DNA from: Mycolicibacterium phocaicum
Lineage (GTDB): Bacteria; Actinomycetota; Actinomycetes; Mycobacteriales; Mycobacteriaceae
DNA: 64,000 nucleotides
Assembly (NCBI RefSeq): GCF_010731115.1
Contig: NZ_AP022616.1
Span: 1,302,001-1,366,000 of the forward strand
Direction of reading: 5' to 3'
Positions 34,047-43,276 of this stretch are shown here, in pieces (the first letter of the stretch is position 1; every line of letters begins with the position of its first letter). The notes below the pieces were generated by a model. It saw nothing but the letters and a program-made list of their open reading frames with translations. It did no database searches and was not told the DNA's origin. Made by a program: the position numbers and the translations under genes.

Positions 34047-36300
34047 CTGCCGGTGCAGTCTCCGATTCGGCGGGAGCGGAGTCGGCAGAAGTCGCCGCAG
34101 CACCTTCTTCGTCCACCAGGATCAGCGAGATCTTCTGACCCTTGCCACGGTTGTCCGCCGAGATGTCCGCGATCTCCACGCGCAGCTTGTCGCCGACGTT
34201 GACGACGTCCTCGACCTTCGCGACGCGCTTGCCCTTGCCGAGCTTGGAGATGTGCACCAGACCGTCACGGCCCGGCAGCAGCGAGACGAACGCACCGAAG
34301 TCCGTCGTCTTCACCACGGTGCCGAGGAACCGCTCGCCGATCTTGGGCAGCTGCGGGTTGGCGATGGCGTTGATCTTGTCGATCGCCGCCTGCGCCGCCT
34401 CGCCGTTCGAGGCGCCGACAAACACGGTGCCGTCGTCCTCGATGGAGATGTTCGCACCGGTCTCCTCGGTGATCTGGTTGATCACCTTGCCCTTGGGCCC
34501 GATCACCTCACCGATCTTGTCGACCGGCACCTTGATGGTGGTGATGCGCGGCGCGTACGGGCTCATCTCGTCGGGCTCGTCGATGGCCTCGGCCATGACG
34601 TCCAGGATGGTCAGACGCGCGTCCTTGGCCTGGGCCAGGGCACCGGCCAGCACCTTGGACGGGATGCCGTCCAGCTTGGTGTCCAGCTGCAGGGCGGTGA
34701 CGAAGTCCTTGGTACCGGCGACCTTGAAGTCCATGTCGCCGAAGGCGTCTTCAGCACCGAGGATGTCGGTCAGCGCGACGTAGCGGGTCTCGCCGTCGAC
34801 CTCGTCGGACACCAGGCCCATGGCGATACCGGCGACGGGGGCCTTCAGCGGCACACCGGCGTTCAGCAGCGCGAGGGTCGAGGCACACACCGAACCCATC
34901 GAGGTGGAACCGTTGGAGCCCAACGCTTCCGAGACCTGACGGATGGCGTACGGGAACTCCTCGACGCTCGGCAGCACCGGCATCAGGGCCCGCTCGGCCA
35001 GCGCGCCGTGGCCGATTTCGCGGCGCTTGGGCGAACCGACGCGGCCGGTCTCACCGGTCGAGTACGGCGGGAAGTTGTAGTGGTGCATGTAGCGCTTGGT
35101 GGTCTCGGGACCGAGCGAGTCGATCTGCTGAGCCATCTTGATCATGTCCAGCGTGGTGACACCCATGATCTGGGTCTCGCCGCGCTCGAACAGCGCGCTG
35201 CCGTGCGCCCGCGGGATCACGGCGACCTCGGCGCTCAGGGCGCGGATGTCGGTGATGCCACGGCCGTCGATGCGGAAGTGGTCGGTCAGGATGCGCTGGC
35301 GGACGAGCTTCTTGGTCAGCGAGCGGAACGCTGCGCCGATCTCCTTCTCGCGGCCGGCGTAGGTTTCGGCGAGGCGCGAGAGCACCTCGACCTTGATCTC
35401 GTCGGTGCGCTCTTCGCGCTCCTGTTTGCCGGCGATGGTCAGCGCCTGCGACAGCGCGTCGGTGGCCACCGCGGCGACGGCCTGGAAGGCGTCGTCGGCG
35501 TAGTCGGGGAACAGCGGGAATTCGCCGGTCTCCTTGGCAGCGGCTTCGGCCAGCTCGGCCTGGGCGGTGCACAGCGCGGCGATGAACGGCTTGGCGGCCT
35601 CCAGGCCCTCGGCCACGACGGCCTCGGTGGGGGCACCGGCGCCACCGGCAACAAGCTCGATGACGTTGTCGGTGGCCTCGGCCTCGACCATCATGATGGC
35701 GACGTCACCCTCGACCTTGCGGCCGGCGACGACCATGTCGAACACGGCCTTCTCCAGCTGCTCGATGGTCGGGAAGGCGACCCACTGACCCTCGATCAGT
35801 GCGACGCGGACGCCACCGACGGGACCGGAGAACGGCAGACCGGCCAGCTGGGTGGACGCCGATGCGGCGTTGATGGCCACGACGTCGTACAGATCCTTGG
35901 GGTCCAGGCTCAGCACGGTGACGACGACCTGAATCTCGTTGCGCAGACCCGAGACGAACGACGGGCGCAGCGGCCGGTCGATCAGGCGGCAGGTCAGGAT
36001 CGCGTCGGTGGAGGGCCGGCCTTCACGACGGAAGAACGAGCCGGGGATGCGGCCCGCGGCGTACATGCGCTCCTCGACGTCCACCGTCAGGGGGAAGAAG
36101 TCGAAGTGGTCCTTGGGGCTCTTGCTGGCCGTGGTGGCCGACAGGAGCATGGTCTCGTCGTCCAGGTAGGCGACGACGGAGCCGGCGGCCTGACGTGCCA
36201 GACGGCCGGTCTCGAAGCGGATGGTGCGGGTGCCGTAGCTCCCGTTGTCGATGACGGCGGTCGACTCGAAAATGCCGTCTTCAATTTCAACTGCAGACAT
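34024..36300 (-). CDS. pnp: Polyribonucleotide nucleotidyltransferase / guanosine pentaphosphate synthetase
   Basis: This 758-residue enzyme (GpsI in mycobacteria) degrades RNA by phosphorolysis and can synthesise ppGpp precursors. It has two RNase PH-like domains (about 25-150 and 355-545, with [18 protein letters not shown]), a KH domain (about 590-650, [20 protein letters not shown]) and an S1 domain (about 660-730, [19 protein letters not shown]). An acidic Ala/Pro/Glu tail ends the protein. It follows rpsO at a distance of 420 bp and overlaps pepR. The leader carries hairpins that may serve in autoregulation, as known for pnp in other bacteria. Confidence 0.97.
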   Translation of the reverse strand: MSAVEIEDGIFESTAVIDNGSYGTRTIRFETGRLARQAAGSVVAYLDDETMLLSATTASKSPKDHFDFFPLTVDVEERMYAAGRIPGSFFRREGRPSTDAILTCRLIDRPLRPSFVSGLRNEIQVVVTVLSLDPKDLYDVVAINAASASTQLAGLPFSGPVGGVRVALIEGQWVAFPTIEQLEKAVFDMVVAGRKVEGDVAIMMVEAEATDNVIELVAGGAGAPTEAVVAEGLEAAKPFIAALCTAQAELAEAAAKETGEFPLFPDYADDAFQAVAAVATDALSQALTIAGKQEREERTDEIKVEVLSRLAETYAGREKEIGAAFRSLTKKLVRQRILTDHFRIDGRGITDIRALSAEVAVIPRAHGSALFERGETQIMGVTTLDMIKMAQQIDSLGPETTKRYMHHYNFPPYSTGETGRVGSPKRREIGHGALAERALMPVLPSVEEFPYAIRQVSEALGSNGSTSMGSVCASTLALLNAGVPLKAPVAGIAMGLVSDEVDGETRYVALTDILGAEDAFGDMDFKVAGTKDFVTALQLDTKLDGIPSKVLAGALAQAKDARLTILDVMAEAIDEPDEMSPYAPRITTIKVPVDKIGEVIGPKGKVINQITEETGANISIEDDGTVFVGASNGEAAQAAIDKINAIANPQLPKIGERFLGTVVKTTDFGAFVSLLPGRDGLVHISKLGKGKRVAKVEDVVNVGDKLRVEIADISADNRGKGQKISLILVDEEGAAATSADSAPAESETAPADAAPANS

Positions 36301-36670
36301 GGATGTCGCAATAACCTCTCTGGGCCCGCCCTATGCGGGTTCCGTTTTTTCTGGTTCCTCTTTGTTACAGCTGTCGCATCGTCACACGTGAGCATCCAGA
36401 AAACCCGAAAACCATCCCGCTGATTGCTGACGGCCGTCGATCGAAGCGGCCGGGGTCGTGCCCCGGCAGCCACTACCGAAGACCGCCCCACGAGGTTCAG
36501 GCGGACGCTGTGTGACGTTCCGACGTCTTGGGCGCTAGGCCCAAAACAAATACATGCTACACCGGGGTGATTTGCCTGATCGGCGCGGTAAACCGACCGG
36601 TGTGAGGGCTACGCACGGGAAATCGCGCAAATCTGTACATGACCCTCACACTCGTCGGCGTCCTCCAACG
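36301..36670. other. Gene-free pnp leader region (part of a 420-bp gap)
   Basis: No supported coding region lies here; M. tuberculosis has lppU in the matching interval and it is absent. Reading away from pnp the stretch holds a short CCCGC/GCGGG stem followed by TTTTTT on the plus strand (36325-36350), the strong hairpin at 36449-36467, and the rpsO terminator just beyond. The plus-strand stem looks like a weak intrinsic terminator with no gene ahead of it. Confidence 0.6.
36449..36467 (-). promoter_or_regulatory. GC-rich hairpin in the pnp leader
   Basis: GCCGGGG and CCCCGGC, perfect 7-bp arms, flank TCGTG about 150 nt upstream of the pnp start. It could be an RNase III-type processing site or other RNA control element. 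Confidence 0.4.
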
Positions 36671-36703
36671 AAAAAACCACCAGTCTGCGTGGCAGACCGG
36701 TGG
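36671..36703 (-). terminator. Intrinsic terminator of rpsO
   Basis: On the minus strand CCACCGGTCTGC pairs with GCAGACTGGTGG over a 3-nt loop (one G-T pair), followed by six T residues. It begins 18 bp after the rpsO stop. Confidence 0.85.
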
Positions 36704-36720
36704 CTCTTTTCAGACTTGCG

Positions 36721-36990
36721 TCAGCGACGCAGACCCAGACGCTCGATCAGCGAGCGGTACCGCGCGACGTCGACCTGAGCGACGTACTTGAGCAGCCGGC
36801 GGCGACGGCCGACCAGCAGCAGCAGGCCACGCCGGCTGTGGTGGTCGTGCTTGTGCTGCTTGAGGTGCTCGGTCAGGTCCGAGATGCGCTTGGTCAGCAG
36901 GGCGACCTGAGCCTCCGGCGAGCCGGTGTCGGTGTCATGCAGGCCGTACTGACCCAGGATCTCTTTTTTCTGCTCGGCAGTGAGTGCCAC
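36721..36990 (-). CDS. rpsO: 30S ribosomal protein S15
   Basis: This 89-residue protein is ribosomal protein S15, which binds the central domain of 16S rRNA and helps bridge the subunits. Conserved parts are [40 protein letters not shown] and the [19 protein letters not shown] motif. The GTG start follows GATGGAG. A strong terminator lies directly downstream; rpsO and pnp keep the usual order. Confidence 0.98.
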   Translation of the reverse strand: MALTAEQKKEILGQYGLHDTDTGSPEAQVALLTKRISDLTEHLKQHKHDHHSRRGLLLLVGRRRRLLKYVAQVDVARYRSLIERLGLRR

Positions 36991-37066
36991 GAAACAACTC
37001 CATCAATTCGGTCCGCGAAGAACAACGAGGGCGCGGCCACCGCGAACTGCAGCACGCGCGTCGGGC

Positions 37067-37072
37067 AGTTTA
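37067..37072 (-). promoter_or_regulatory. Putative -10 box of rpsO
   Basis: TAAACT on the minus strand lies in the 90-bp gap between ribF and rpsO, 76 nt before the rpsO start, leaving room for a leader. Confidence 0.4.
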
Positions 37073-37080
37073 TCAGGAAG

Positions 37081-38055
37081 CTACTGCGGAACCAGAATCG
37101 TGCGAGCCCGCTGGGTATCGCGATCCATGGCCACGACCAGGTCGTCCACCGAATCGAACTTCTCCTGGCCGCGGATGCGCGAGACGAAATCGACCGCCAC
37201 GTGTTGCCCGTACAGGTCTGCCTCGGTGTCGAGCACGAAGGCCTCGACGGTGCGGGTACGACCGGAGAACGTCGGATTGGTGCCGACGGACACCGCGGCC
37301 TGGTAGCGCTCGCCCGGCGTCACAGTGCCGACCGAGGGGCCGTGCCCCAGGACGGTGAACCAGGCGGCGTAGACGCCGTCGGCGGGGATCGCCGAGTGCA
37401 TCGGCGGCGCGACGTTGGCGGTCGGGAAGCCCAGCCCGCGGCCGCGACCGTCGCCGCGGACGACGACGCCCTCCACGCGGTGCGGCCGGCCCAGCGCCTC
37501 GGTCGCGGCGGCCATGTCGCCGGCGTCCACGCAGGACCGGATGTAGGTGGACGAGAACGTGACCGTCTCGGCCTGGTGGTGCTCGGCCACCAGCGAGATG
37601 CCCTCGACGGCGAAGCCGAAGCGCTCGCCGGCCTTGCGCAGCAGCGGCACGTTGCCGCCGGCCTTCTTGCCGAAGGTGAAGTTCTCGCCGACCACGACCT
37701 CGAGCACGTGCAGGCGCTCGACGAGCAGCTCGTGCACGTAGCGCTCGGGGGTCAGCTTCATGAAGTCGGTGGTGAACGGCATGACGAGGAAGACGTCGAC
37801 GCCCAGTTCCTCGACCAGTTCGGCCCGGCGGGTCAGCGTCGTCAGCTGCGCGGGGTGACTGCCCGGGAGGACCACTTCCATCGGATGCGGATCGAACGTC
37901 ATCAACACGGTGGGGACGCCGCGCGACCGGCCGGCCTTCACCGCGTGGCTGATCAGTTCTGCATGTCCACGATGTACGCCATCGAATACCCCGATGGTGA
38001 GCACACATCGGCCCCAATCCGTGGGGATCTCGTCCTGCCCACGCCAGCGTTGCAC
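37081..38055 (-). CDS. ribF: Bifunctional riboflavin kinase/FAD synthetase
   Basis: This 324-residue enzyme makes FMN from riboflavin and then FAD. The adenylyltransferase half has LTIGVFDGVHRGHAELI (HxGH-type motif) and FSSTYIRSCV; the kinase half has GRGLGFPTANV and FSGRTRTVEAFVLD. GTG at 38055 gives the start QRWRGQDEIPTDWG, identical in layout to the M. tuberculosis protein. It lies 90 bp before rpsO and is divergent from mntR. Confidence 0.96.
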   Translation of the reverse strand: MQRWRGQDEIPTDWGRCVLTIGVFDGVHRGHAELISHAVKAGRSRGVPTVLMTFDPHPMEVVLPGSHPAQLTTLTRRAELVEELGVDVFLVMPFTTDFMKLTPERYVHELLVERLHVLEVVVGENFTFGKKAGGNVPLLRKAGERFGFAVEGISLVAEHHQAETVTFSSTYIRSCVDAGDMAAATEALGRPHRVEGVVVRGDGRGRGLGFPTANVAPPMHSAIPADGVYAAWFTVLGHGPSVGTVTPGERYQAAVSVGTNPTFSGRTRTVEAFVLDTEADLYGQHVAVDFVSRIRGQEKFDSVDDLVVAMDRDTQRARTILVPQ

Positions 38056-38122
38056 GACCGCAAGCCTACGGCGCGCCGCCGCGGCAGGCACCGTGAGATC
38101 CCCGGATGAGGTGACGATTGCC

Positions 38123-38128
38123 TAAACT
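38123..38128 (+). promoter_or_regulatory. -10 box of mntR (leaderless start)
   Basis: TAAACT ends 7 nt before the GTG at 38136, and there is no ribosome site. Confidence 0.5.
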
Positions 38129-38135
38129 TTGTGCT

Positions 38136-38846
38136 GTGAGTCCTGCAGAAGACGCCGGCAATACGCCGGATCTATCCACGGTCGCCCAGGACTACCTCAA
38201 AGTCATCTGGACCGCGCAGGAGTGGTCACGCGAGAAAGTCAGCACGAAAATGCTGGCCGAACGCATCGGGGTGTCGGCGTCGACGGCCTCGGAGTCGATC
38301 CGCAAGCTCGCCGATCAGGGCCTGGTGCACCACGAGAAGTACGGTGCGGTGACGCTCACCGACATCGGCCGCAGCGCGGCGCTGGCCATGGTCCGCCGCC
38401 ACCGATTGATGGAGACGTTCCTGGTGCGCGAGCTCGGCTACGGCTGGGACGAGGTGCACGACGAAGCCGAGGTGCTCGAGCACGCGGTGTCGGACCGGAT
38501 GCTGGACCGCATCGACGCCAAGCTCGGCTTCCCGACCCGGGACCCGCACGGCGATCCCATTCCCGCGGCCGACGGCCAGGTGCCGACTCCCCCGGCGCGG
38601 CAACTGTCGGCGTGTGCGGACGGTGACGCCGGCACGGTGGCCCGGATTTCCGACCACGATCCCGAGATGCTGCGGTACTTCGACAGCGTCGGGATCACGC
38701 TCGATTCGCATCTGCGCGTCGTGGCCCGGCGCGACTTCGCCGGGATGATCTCCGTGGCGGTCACGGCCGCGGACGCCGCCAATGACGACACCACGACCGT
38801 CGACCTGGGCAACCCGGCGGCCGAGGCCATCTGGGTCGTCGCCTAG
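38136..38846 (+). CDS. mntR: Manganese-dependent DtxR-family repressor (MntR/SirR)
   Basis: This 236-residue protein matches M. tuberculosis Rv2788 (SirR, acting as MntR). The winged helix-turn-helix covers STVAQDYLKVIWTAQEW through MLAERIGVSASTASESIRKL; the metal-binding dimer domain includes ALAMVRRHRLMETFLV, DEVHDEAEVLEHAVSDRML and GFPTRDPHGDPIP; a C-terminal SH3-like domain follows (about 150-230). GTG at 38136 is preferred to a TTG at 38118 because of the -10 box spacing. It is expected to repress manganese uptake when manganese is abundant. Confidence 0.95.
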   Translation: MSPAEDAGNTPDLSTVAQDYLKVIWTAQEWSREKVSTKMLAERIGVSASTASESIRKLADQGLVHHEKYGAVTLTDIGRSAALAMVRRHRLMETFLVRELGYGWDEVHDEAEVLEHAVSDRMLDRIDAKLGFPTRDPHGDPIPAADGQVPTPPARQLSACADGDAGTVARISDHDPEMLRYFDSVGITLDSHLRVVARRDFAGMISVAVTAADAANDDTTTVDLGNPAAEAIWVVA

Positions 38847-38852
38847 GGCGCG

Positions 38853-39830
38853 TCACCACACCAGGCTGACCTGCTCGGCCCAGCCCAGTAGGTGATCGAC
38901 GGCGATGGTCTGGCCGTCGTCGGTGCGGATGCGGCCGTCGTAGTGGCCGAAACACTGATGCGTGCCGGGTCCGGGTGCGCGGTCGTGGAACGGCGTGAAG
39001 ACCAGATCGATGTCGTCGGAGTCGGGTGTGCGGATGGACCAAGGCGCCAGGTAGTCGGTGTACTGCCAGTCCAGCTCCGCGCCGATCTTGGTGAGCCTGC
39101 CGTCGACGCAGAGCGCGTTCTCGGTCATGCCGGTGCCCACTGTCCATTTGCCGCCGAGTTGCAGGCCGACGACGTGGCCGTCGGTGTGACCGGAGGCCGC
39201 GCCCCAGTTCCAGCGGACCAGCGCCGGCCATCGGCCGCGGCCGTGGTCGAGAACCCCCCAGCCGCCCGTGAAGTCGTACGTCTGGTCGCCGAGCTGCACG
39301 GTGCCCGACGCCGGCCGCGCGGTGTGCTTGGCGGTGTACTGAAACTTGCGGTCGCTCCACGGGACGACGACGCCGAGCGTCTCGTGGCCGGGCGGCAGGG
39401 CGACCGTCAGGTCGCCGGTCAGCGGCCCGTGAGCGGTGTTGCAGGAGAAGTGGATTCGGGTGCCGCCGGGACCATCGGTGAGATCGATGGTGACTGCGCC
39501 GCGGGCGCGGGTCGGACCGTCGCCCAGGCTCGTCGGCAGCTTCACGCCGCGCGCCAGCGGCAACACGCTGGTGCGGTCGACCTCGCGGCCACCGTATTCG
39601 AGGAAGTAGATGTTGTTGACTGCCACGTAGTCGAGGCTGGAGACGGTGACCGCGACCAGATGGGTCGGCGTCGTCACGCACCAGTACTCCCAGCGCTTGG
39701 TGCGCCCCCAGCCGCGTAAGTTGCAGCGGTGCAACGATGTTCGGGTCCAGCCGACCGCGTCGCGGTTGAGCCGCCCAGACGGTGTGCACAGGTCGACCGG
39801 CCGCGTGATCTCGCGCTCGTGGGTGGCCAT
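38853..39830 (-). CDS. DUF2804 family protein
   Basis: This 325-residue protein fits DUF2804: CTPSGRLNRDAVGWTRTSLHRC at the start, then a beta-rich body with WVNW-like Trp repeats (for example FTGGWGVLDHGRGRWP and VRWNWGAASG). Family members are predicted to resemble lipocalin-like or carotenoid-synthase-like beta barrels; no activity is established. It begins 28 bp after the SDR stop and may be the last gene of the lipid operon. It converges with mntR. Confidence 0.82.
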   Translation of the reverse strand: MATHEREITRPVDLCTPSGRLNRDAVGWTRTSLHRCNLRGWGRTKRWEYWCVTTPTHLVAVTVSSLDYVAVNNIYFLEYGGREVDRTSVLPLARGVKLPTSLGDGPTRARGAVTIDLTDGPGGTRIHFSCNTAHGPLTGDLTVALPPGHETLGVVVPWSDRKFQYTAKHTARPASGTVQLGDQTYDFTGGWGVLDHGRGRWPALVRWNWGAASGHTDGHVVGLQLGGKWTVGTGMTENALCVDGRLTKIGAELDWQYTDYLAPWSIRTPDSDDIDLVFTPFHDRAPGPGTHQCFGHYDGRIRTDDGQTIAVDHLLGWAEQVSLVW

Positions 39831-39858
39831 GTGCCGACGCTACAACGTGACGGGGTGA

Positions 39859-40707
39859 TCAGTTCACGAGTCGGCGGTGGTACGCCGCGCGCACCGCGGG
39901 ATCCGTATGGGTGAACGTGGTGTCGAAATGGGCGACATGGGAGATCCAGTGCCGGGCACCGTCCGGGAGTGCGCCCATGATCTTGATCATGGCCCCGAGT
40001 GCTTGTGGCACGGCCACTTTCGCCCTGCCCTGCACCACAGCTCGGACGATGGCGGCGGCGACGTCGTCGGGCTCCACCTCGCTGATGGGCTGAATCCACC
40101 GCGGGGCGCTGTGGCCGGCGGACAGTTCGGTGTGCACGACGCCCGGCAGCACGGCCGTGACGGCGATGTCGTCGGCTGCGAGTTCAAGATGCAGCGCCTC
40201 GGTGAATCCGACCACCGCATGTTTGGTGGCGCAGTACGTGGCCAGGCCGGGAAATGCGCTGACCCCGGCCAGGGAGGCCACATTGACGATGTGACCCCCG
40301 CGTCCCCGCATCCGCCCCGCGGCCAGCTTCGAGCCGTTCAGCACGCCGCCGAGGTTGATCGCCACCATCCGGTCGGTCATCTCGTCGGTCTCTTCGGCGA
40401 ACAAGCCGGTCGGCATGATGCCGGCGTTGTTGATGAGGACATCGACGGGGCCCAGCCGGCTTTCCACCTCGTCGAGAAATGCTTCGAAGGACGTCCTGCT
40501 GGTGACGTCGAGCTGCAGCCCGCAGACCTGCTCACCGGTAGCGGCGAACTCGGCGGCGGTCTTCTCGGCGAGCTCGACGTCGATGTCGCCCAGGGCAACC
40601 CGGGCGCCGGCCCGCAGGAAAGCCAGGCCGGTGGCCCGACCGATCCCCCTGGCGCCGCCCGTGATCACCACGACGCGACCGCGAATGTCGGTGTTCTTCT
40701 TGGTCAT
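39859..40707 (-). CDS. Short-chain dehydrogenase/reductase
   Basis: This 282-residue classical SDR has the cofactor loop TGGARGIG, the NNAG motif (INNAGIMP), the catalytic Ser (VASLAGVSAF) and Tyr-x3-Lys (YCATKHA). The Asp in LGDIDVE favours NAD. The ATG overlaps the stop of the acyl-CoA ligase (ATGA), so they are coupled, and GGTGGAG precedes it. Likely oxidises or reduces a hydroxyl on an intermediate of the same pathway; substrate unknown. Confidence 0.9.
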   Translation of the reverse strand: MTKKNTDIRGRVVVITGGARGIGRATGLAFLRAGARVALGDIDVELAEKTAAEFAATGEQVCGLQLDVTSRTSFEAFLDEVESRLGPVDVLINNAGIMPTGLFAEETDEMTDRMVAINLGGVLNGSKLAAGRMRGRGGHIVNVASLAGVSAFPGLATYCATKHAVVGFTEALHLELAADDIAVTAVLPGVVHTELSAGHSAPRWIQPISEVEPDDVAAAIVRAVVQGRAKVAVPQALGAMIKIMGALPDGARHWISHVAHFDTTFTHTDPAVRAAYHRRLVN

Positions 40708-42308
40708 TGCTCCACCATCTTGTGCAGTTGTGCTTTGAGGACCTTGCCGGTTTCGTTGCGTGGCAATACGTCGACGAACACGACGTCGCGCGGCACCTTG
40801 TGCCGAGCCAACTCCGCGCGTACGTAGCTCCTGACCTGGTCGGCATCGAGATCGGCGTCGGGACGGCGTACTACGAACGCGCACAGCCGCTTTCCGAATT
40901 CCAGGTCATCCACCCCGACCACCGAGGTCTCGACGACGGCGGGGTGGCCCGCGAGCAGATTCTCGACCTCCAGCGGGAAGACGTTCTCGCCGCCGGAGAC
41001 GATCATGTCGTCGTCGCGGCCGTCGACGAACCACAGTCCGTTCTCGTCGAAATGACCGGTGTCGCCCGAGGACAGCAGCCCGTCGACGCACTCCTTGTGT
41101 CCACCGTCGGTGTAGCCCGCGAAGCTCAAGTTGCTGGAAACGAAAAGCGTTCCGGTGCGGCCCGGTTCGGTGATTCGCCGCCGGTTCTCGTCGTATACGG
41201 CCAGCGTGCAGCCGACCGGCGGCCGACCCACGGTGCCTGGCGCGGTGCGTAATTCGCTGGGCGTCGCGACGGCCGCGACCGCAACTTCTGTCGACCCGTA
41301 CAAGTTGTACAGCACGTCCCCGAACGCTTCCATGGTGCGACGGCACAGATCGGGTGACAGCGCCGAGCCCGCGGCGAACACAACGGTCAGGGACGAGGTG
41401 TCGTAGCGCGCCAGCACCTCTGGCCCCAGATCGAGGATGCGACTCAGCATCGTGGGCACCACGATGAGCGCACCCACCCGGTGGTGTTCGATCGCCGCCA
41501 GGGTGGCCTCCGGGTCGAATCGGCGGGCCAACACGACTCGGTTGCCGAGGGCAAAACCGAGAGAACAGGTCGCCAGCCCGGTGGCGTGAAACATCGGCGC
41601 CGCAACGTAATAGGCGCCGCCCGACGGCCACGGAATCCGGTCCAGCAGCTGCGCAGACTGCAGCGGACTCACCTTGTTGCGCGGCGCGCCCTTGGGGGTG
41701 CCGGTGGTACCGCTGGTGAGCAGCACCATGCCGCCGATCGAAGCCGGCGCGGGCAACGCGTCGGAGGACCGGCCGTCGGCGACCGCGGCCAGCCCGCACC
41801 AGCCGACGATGCGGTCGACACTGTCCGGCAGGACGTCGACCAGGTCGGCGAACTCGTCATCCGCGATCACCGCGGTGACGTTCTCGCGCTTGCACACGTC
41901 GGCGAGTTGCGGTGCCGCAAAGCCGGTATTGAGCAAAACCACTCTCGCGCCGACCTTTCCGGTGGCGAACAGGGCCAGCGGAAGCGCTCGGTGGTTCCGC
42001 ACGAGCAGGCCGACCACGGTGCCCGCGCCGATGCCGCGATCCGCGAGTCCCCGCGCCAACTTGTTGGACACGGCTTCGAGCTCGGTGAAGTTCGCCGTGC
42101 CGAGCTCGTCGGTGAGCGCTGGAGCATCGCCGTAGCGGGCTGCGACGTGCCCGACCAGGCCGCCGAACGACCCGTAGCGGCGCATGCCCCGCGAGGCGGA
42201 CACCGCCTCGAGCGGACGGCAGATGTCCACCAACCCCCGGCGCTGCAGCACCAGTGCCGCCTCGACCATGCCACGCGCGTCCCGCACCTGGCGCAGCAAC
42301 TGCGTCAT
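40704..42308 (-). CDS. Acyl-CoA ligase (AMP-forming)
   Basis: This 534-residue ANL-superfamily enzyme activates a carboxylic acid to its CoA thioester. The AMP-binding P-loop is LLTSGTTGTPKGA, with YGSTEVA, GDTGHFDENG and the C-terminal GRDDDMIVSGGENVFPLEVE and NETGKVLKAQL containing the catalytic Lys. ATG at 42308 is preceded by AAGGAG and lies 8 nt after the esterase stop. It would feed the acyl-CoA dehydrogenase encoded upstream. The chain type is not predictable. Confidence 0.93.
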   Translation of the reverse strand: MTQLLRQVRDARGMVEAALVLQRRGLVDICRPLEAVSASRGMRRYGSFGGLVGHVAARYGDAPALTDELGTANFTELEAVSNKLARGLADRGIGAGTVVGLLVRNHRALPLALFATGKVGARVVLLNTGFAAPQLADVCKRENVTAVIADDEFADLVDVLPDSVDRIVGWCGLAAVADGRSSDALPAPASIGGMVLLTSGTTGTPKGAPRNKVSPLQSAQLLDRIPWPSGGAYYVAAPMFHATGLATCSLGFALGNRVVLARRFDPEATLAAIEHHRVGALIVVPTMLSRILDLGPEVLARYDTSSLTVVFAAGSALSPDLCRRTMEAFGDVLYNLYGSTEVAVAAVATPSELRTAPGTVGRPPVGCTLAVYDENRRRITEPGRTGTLFVSSNLSFAGYTDGGHKECVDGLLSSGDTGHFDENGLWFVDGRDDDMIVSGGENVFPLEVENLLAGHPAVVETSVVGVDDLEFGKRLCAFVVRRPDADLDADQVRSYVRAELARHKVPRDVVFVDVLPRNETGKVLKAQLHKMVEQ

Positions 42309-42316
42309 CACTTGTC

Positions 42317-43276
42317 CTACTCCTTCGCCATGGGCCGGTCGGGCTGAGCCACAGCGGCACGCAGAAACACCCCACCGGTCATCATGCTGTCCAAACTTCC
42401 GTCCTTGCGGCGCGGGAACATCCAGTAGGCGTGTGCCAAACCCGGCCACAGGCGCTGTTCGCAATGACCTCCCGACGCCGTCACCCGCGCGGCGAACGCC
42501 TCGGCATCCGCTCGCATGACTTCCCTTGTTCCGTAGTGCAATTGGATGGACGGCAGCGCTGACAGGTCGGCGTTCAGCAGACACAGCCGCGGATCCGCCG
42601 GGTCCGCATCCCCGACATACAGCGCCAGGGCGCGGGCGGCGGCCTGCGGATCGAAGGGCTGCCGGCGCACCCGGGGATCGGCGATCGAAGCGCGGTACGA
42701 CGGGTCGATCAGTGGACCCCACAAGGCGAGCGCGGCCGGCGTGGGCAGTCCCTCGGCCCTGGCGCGCAAGGCCACCGCCACCGCGAGGTGCCCGCCCGCC
42801 GAATCACCCGCGATCACCACTTTGCTCGGGTCGTAACCCTGGGTCAGTAGCCAGCGATACGCCGTCATCGCCGCATCCTCCGCAGCGGGGAAAGTGCGCT
42901 CCGGCGCCAATGGATAGCCGACCACCAGTGCGGGCAGACCCGAGGAGCGTGACAGATGCGATGCGAAACCCCGGTGTGTGCGCGGCGAACAGATCAGATA
43001 GCCACTGCCGTGCAGCACCAGCACGACACCATCGCCGTCACGAGCGCCGGGCGCTCGGACCCACTCACCGGACAGCGGTCCCGTCGCCGGCGCCACCACC
43101 GTGCCGGCCACGACGGGGCTGACGCCGACGATCGCCGAGTTGGCGACCGGCCGGATCAGCGTGATCAGCCGCGGGTTGGCCATCAGAAACCGCAAAGCGG
43201 CACCGATGGTCAGCCGCGCAACCGAATTCGCCGTCAACCGGTCGAACGCCATCATGAGTGGGTCCGCCGCTCTCAT
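42317..43276 (-). CDS. Alpha/beta hydrolase (hormone-sensitive-lipase type)
   Basis: This 319-residue esterase/lipase has the HSL-family oxyanion motif as HGSG (89-92, a variant of HGGG), the nucleophile Ser159 in GDSAGG, and later Asp (REVMRADAEAF) and His (GLAHAYW). Start overlaps the acyl-CoA dehydrogenase stop (ATGA). It may release the acid that the neighbouring ligase activates. Resembles the Lip esterases of mycobacteria; the specific Lip number cannot be given. Confidence 0.9.
   Translation of the reverse strand: MRAADPLMMAFDRLTANSVARLTIGAALRFLMANPRLITLIRPVANSAIVGVSPVVAGTVVAPATGPLSGEWVRAPGARDGDGVVLVLHGSGYLICSPRTHRGFASHLSRSSGLPALVVGYPLAPERTFPAAEDAAMTAYRWLLTQGYDPSKVVIAGDSAGGHLAVAVALRARAEGLPTPAALALWGPLIDPSYRASIADPRVRRQPFDPQAAARALALYVGDADPADPRLCLLNADLSALPSIQLHYGTREVMRADAEAFAARVTASGGHCEQRLWPGLAHAYWMFPRRKDGSLDSMMTGGVFLRAAVAQPDRPMAKE

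Noticed and set aside
36325..36350. Plus-strand intrinsic terminator upstream of pnp
   Set aside because: The stem is only 5 bp and no plus-strand gene precedes it; kept only as part of the leader description.
33721..36423. A 900-codon plus-strand frame over pnp and pepR
   Set aside because: It lies antisense to two well-conserved genes and shows no recognisable domain.
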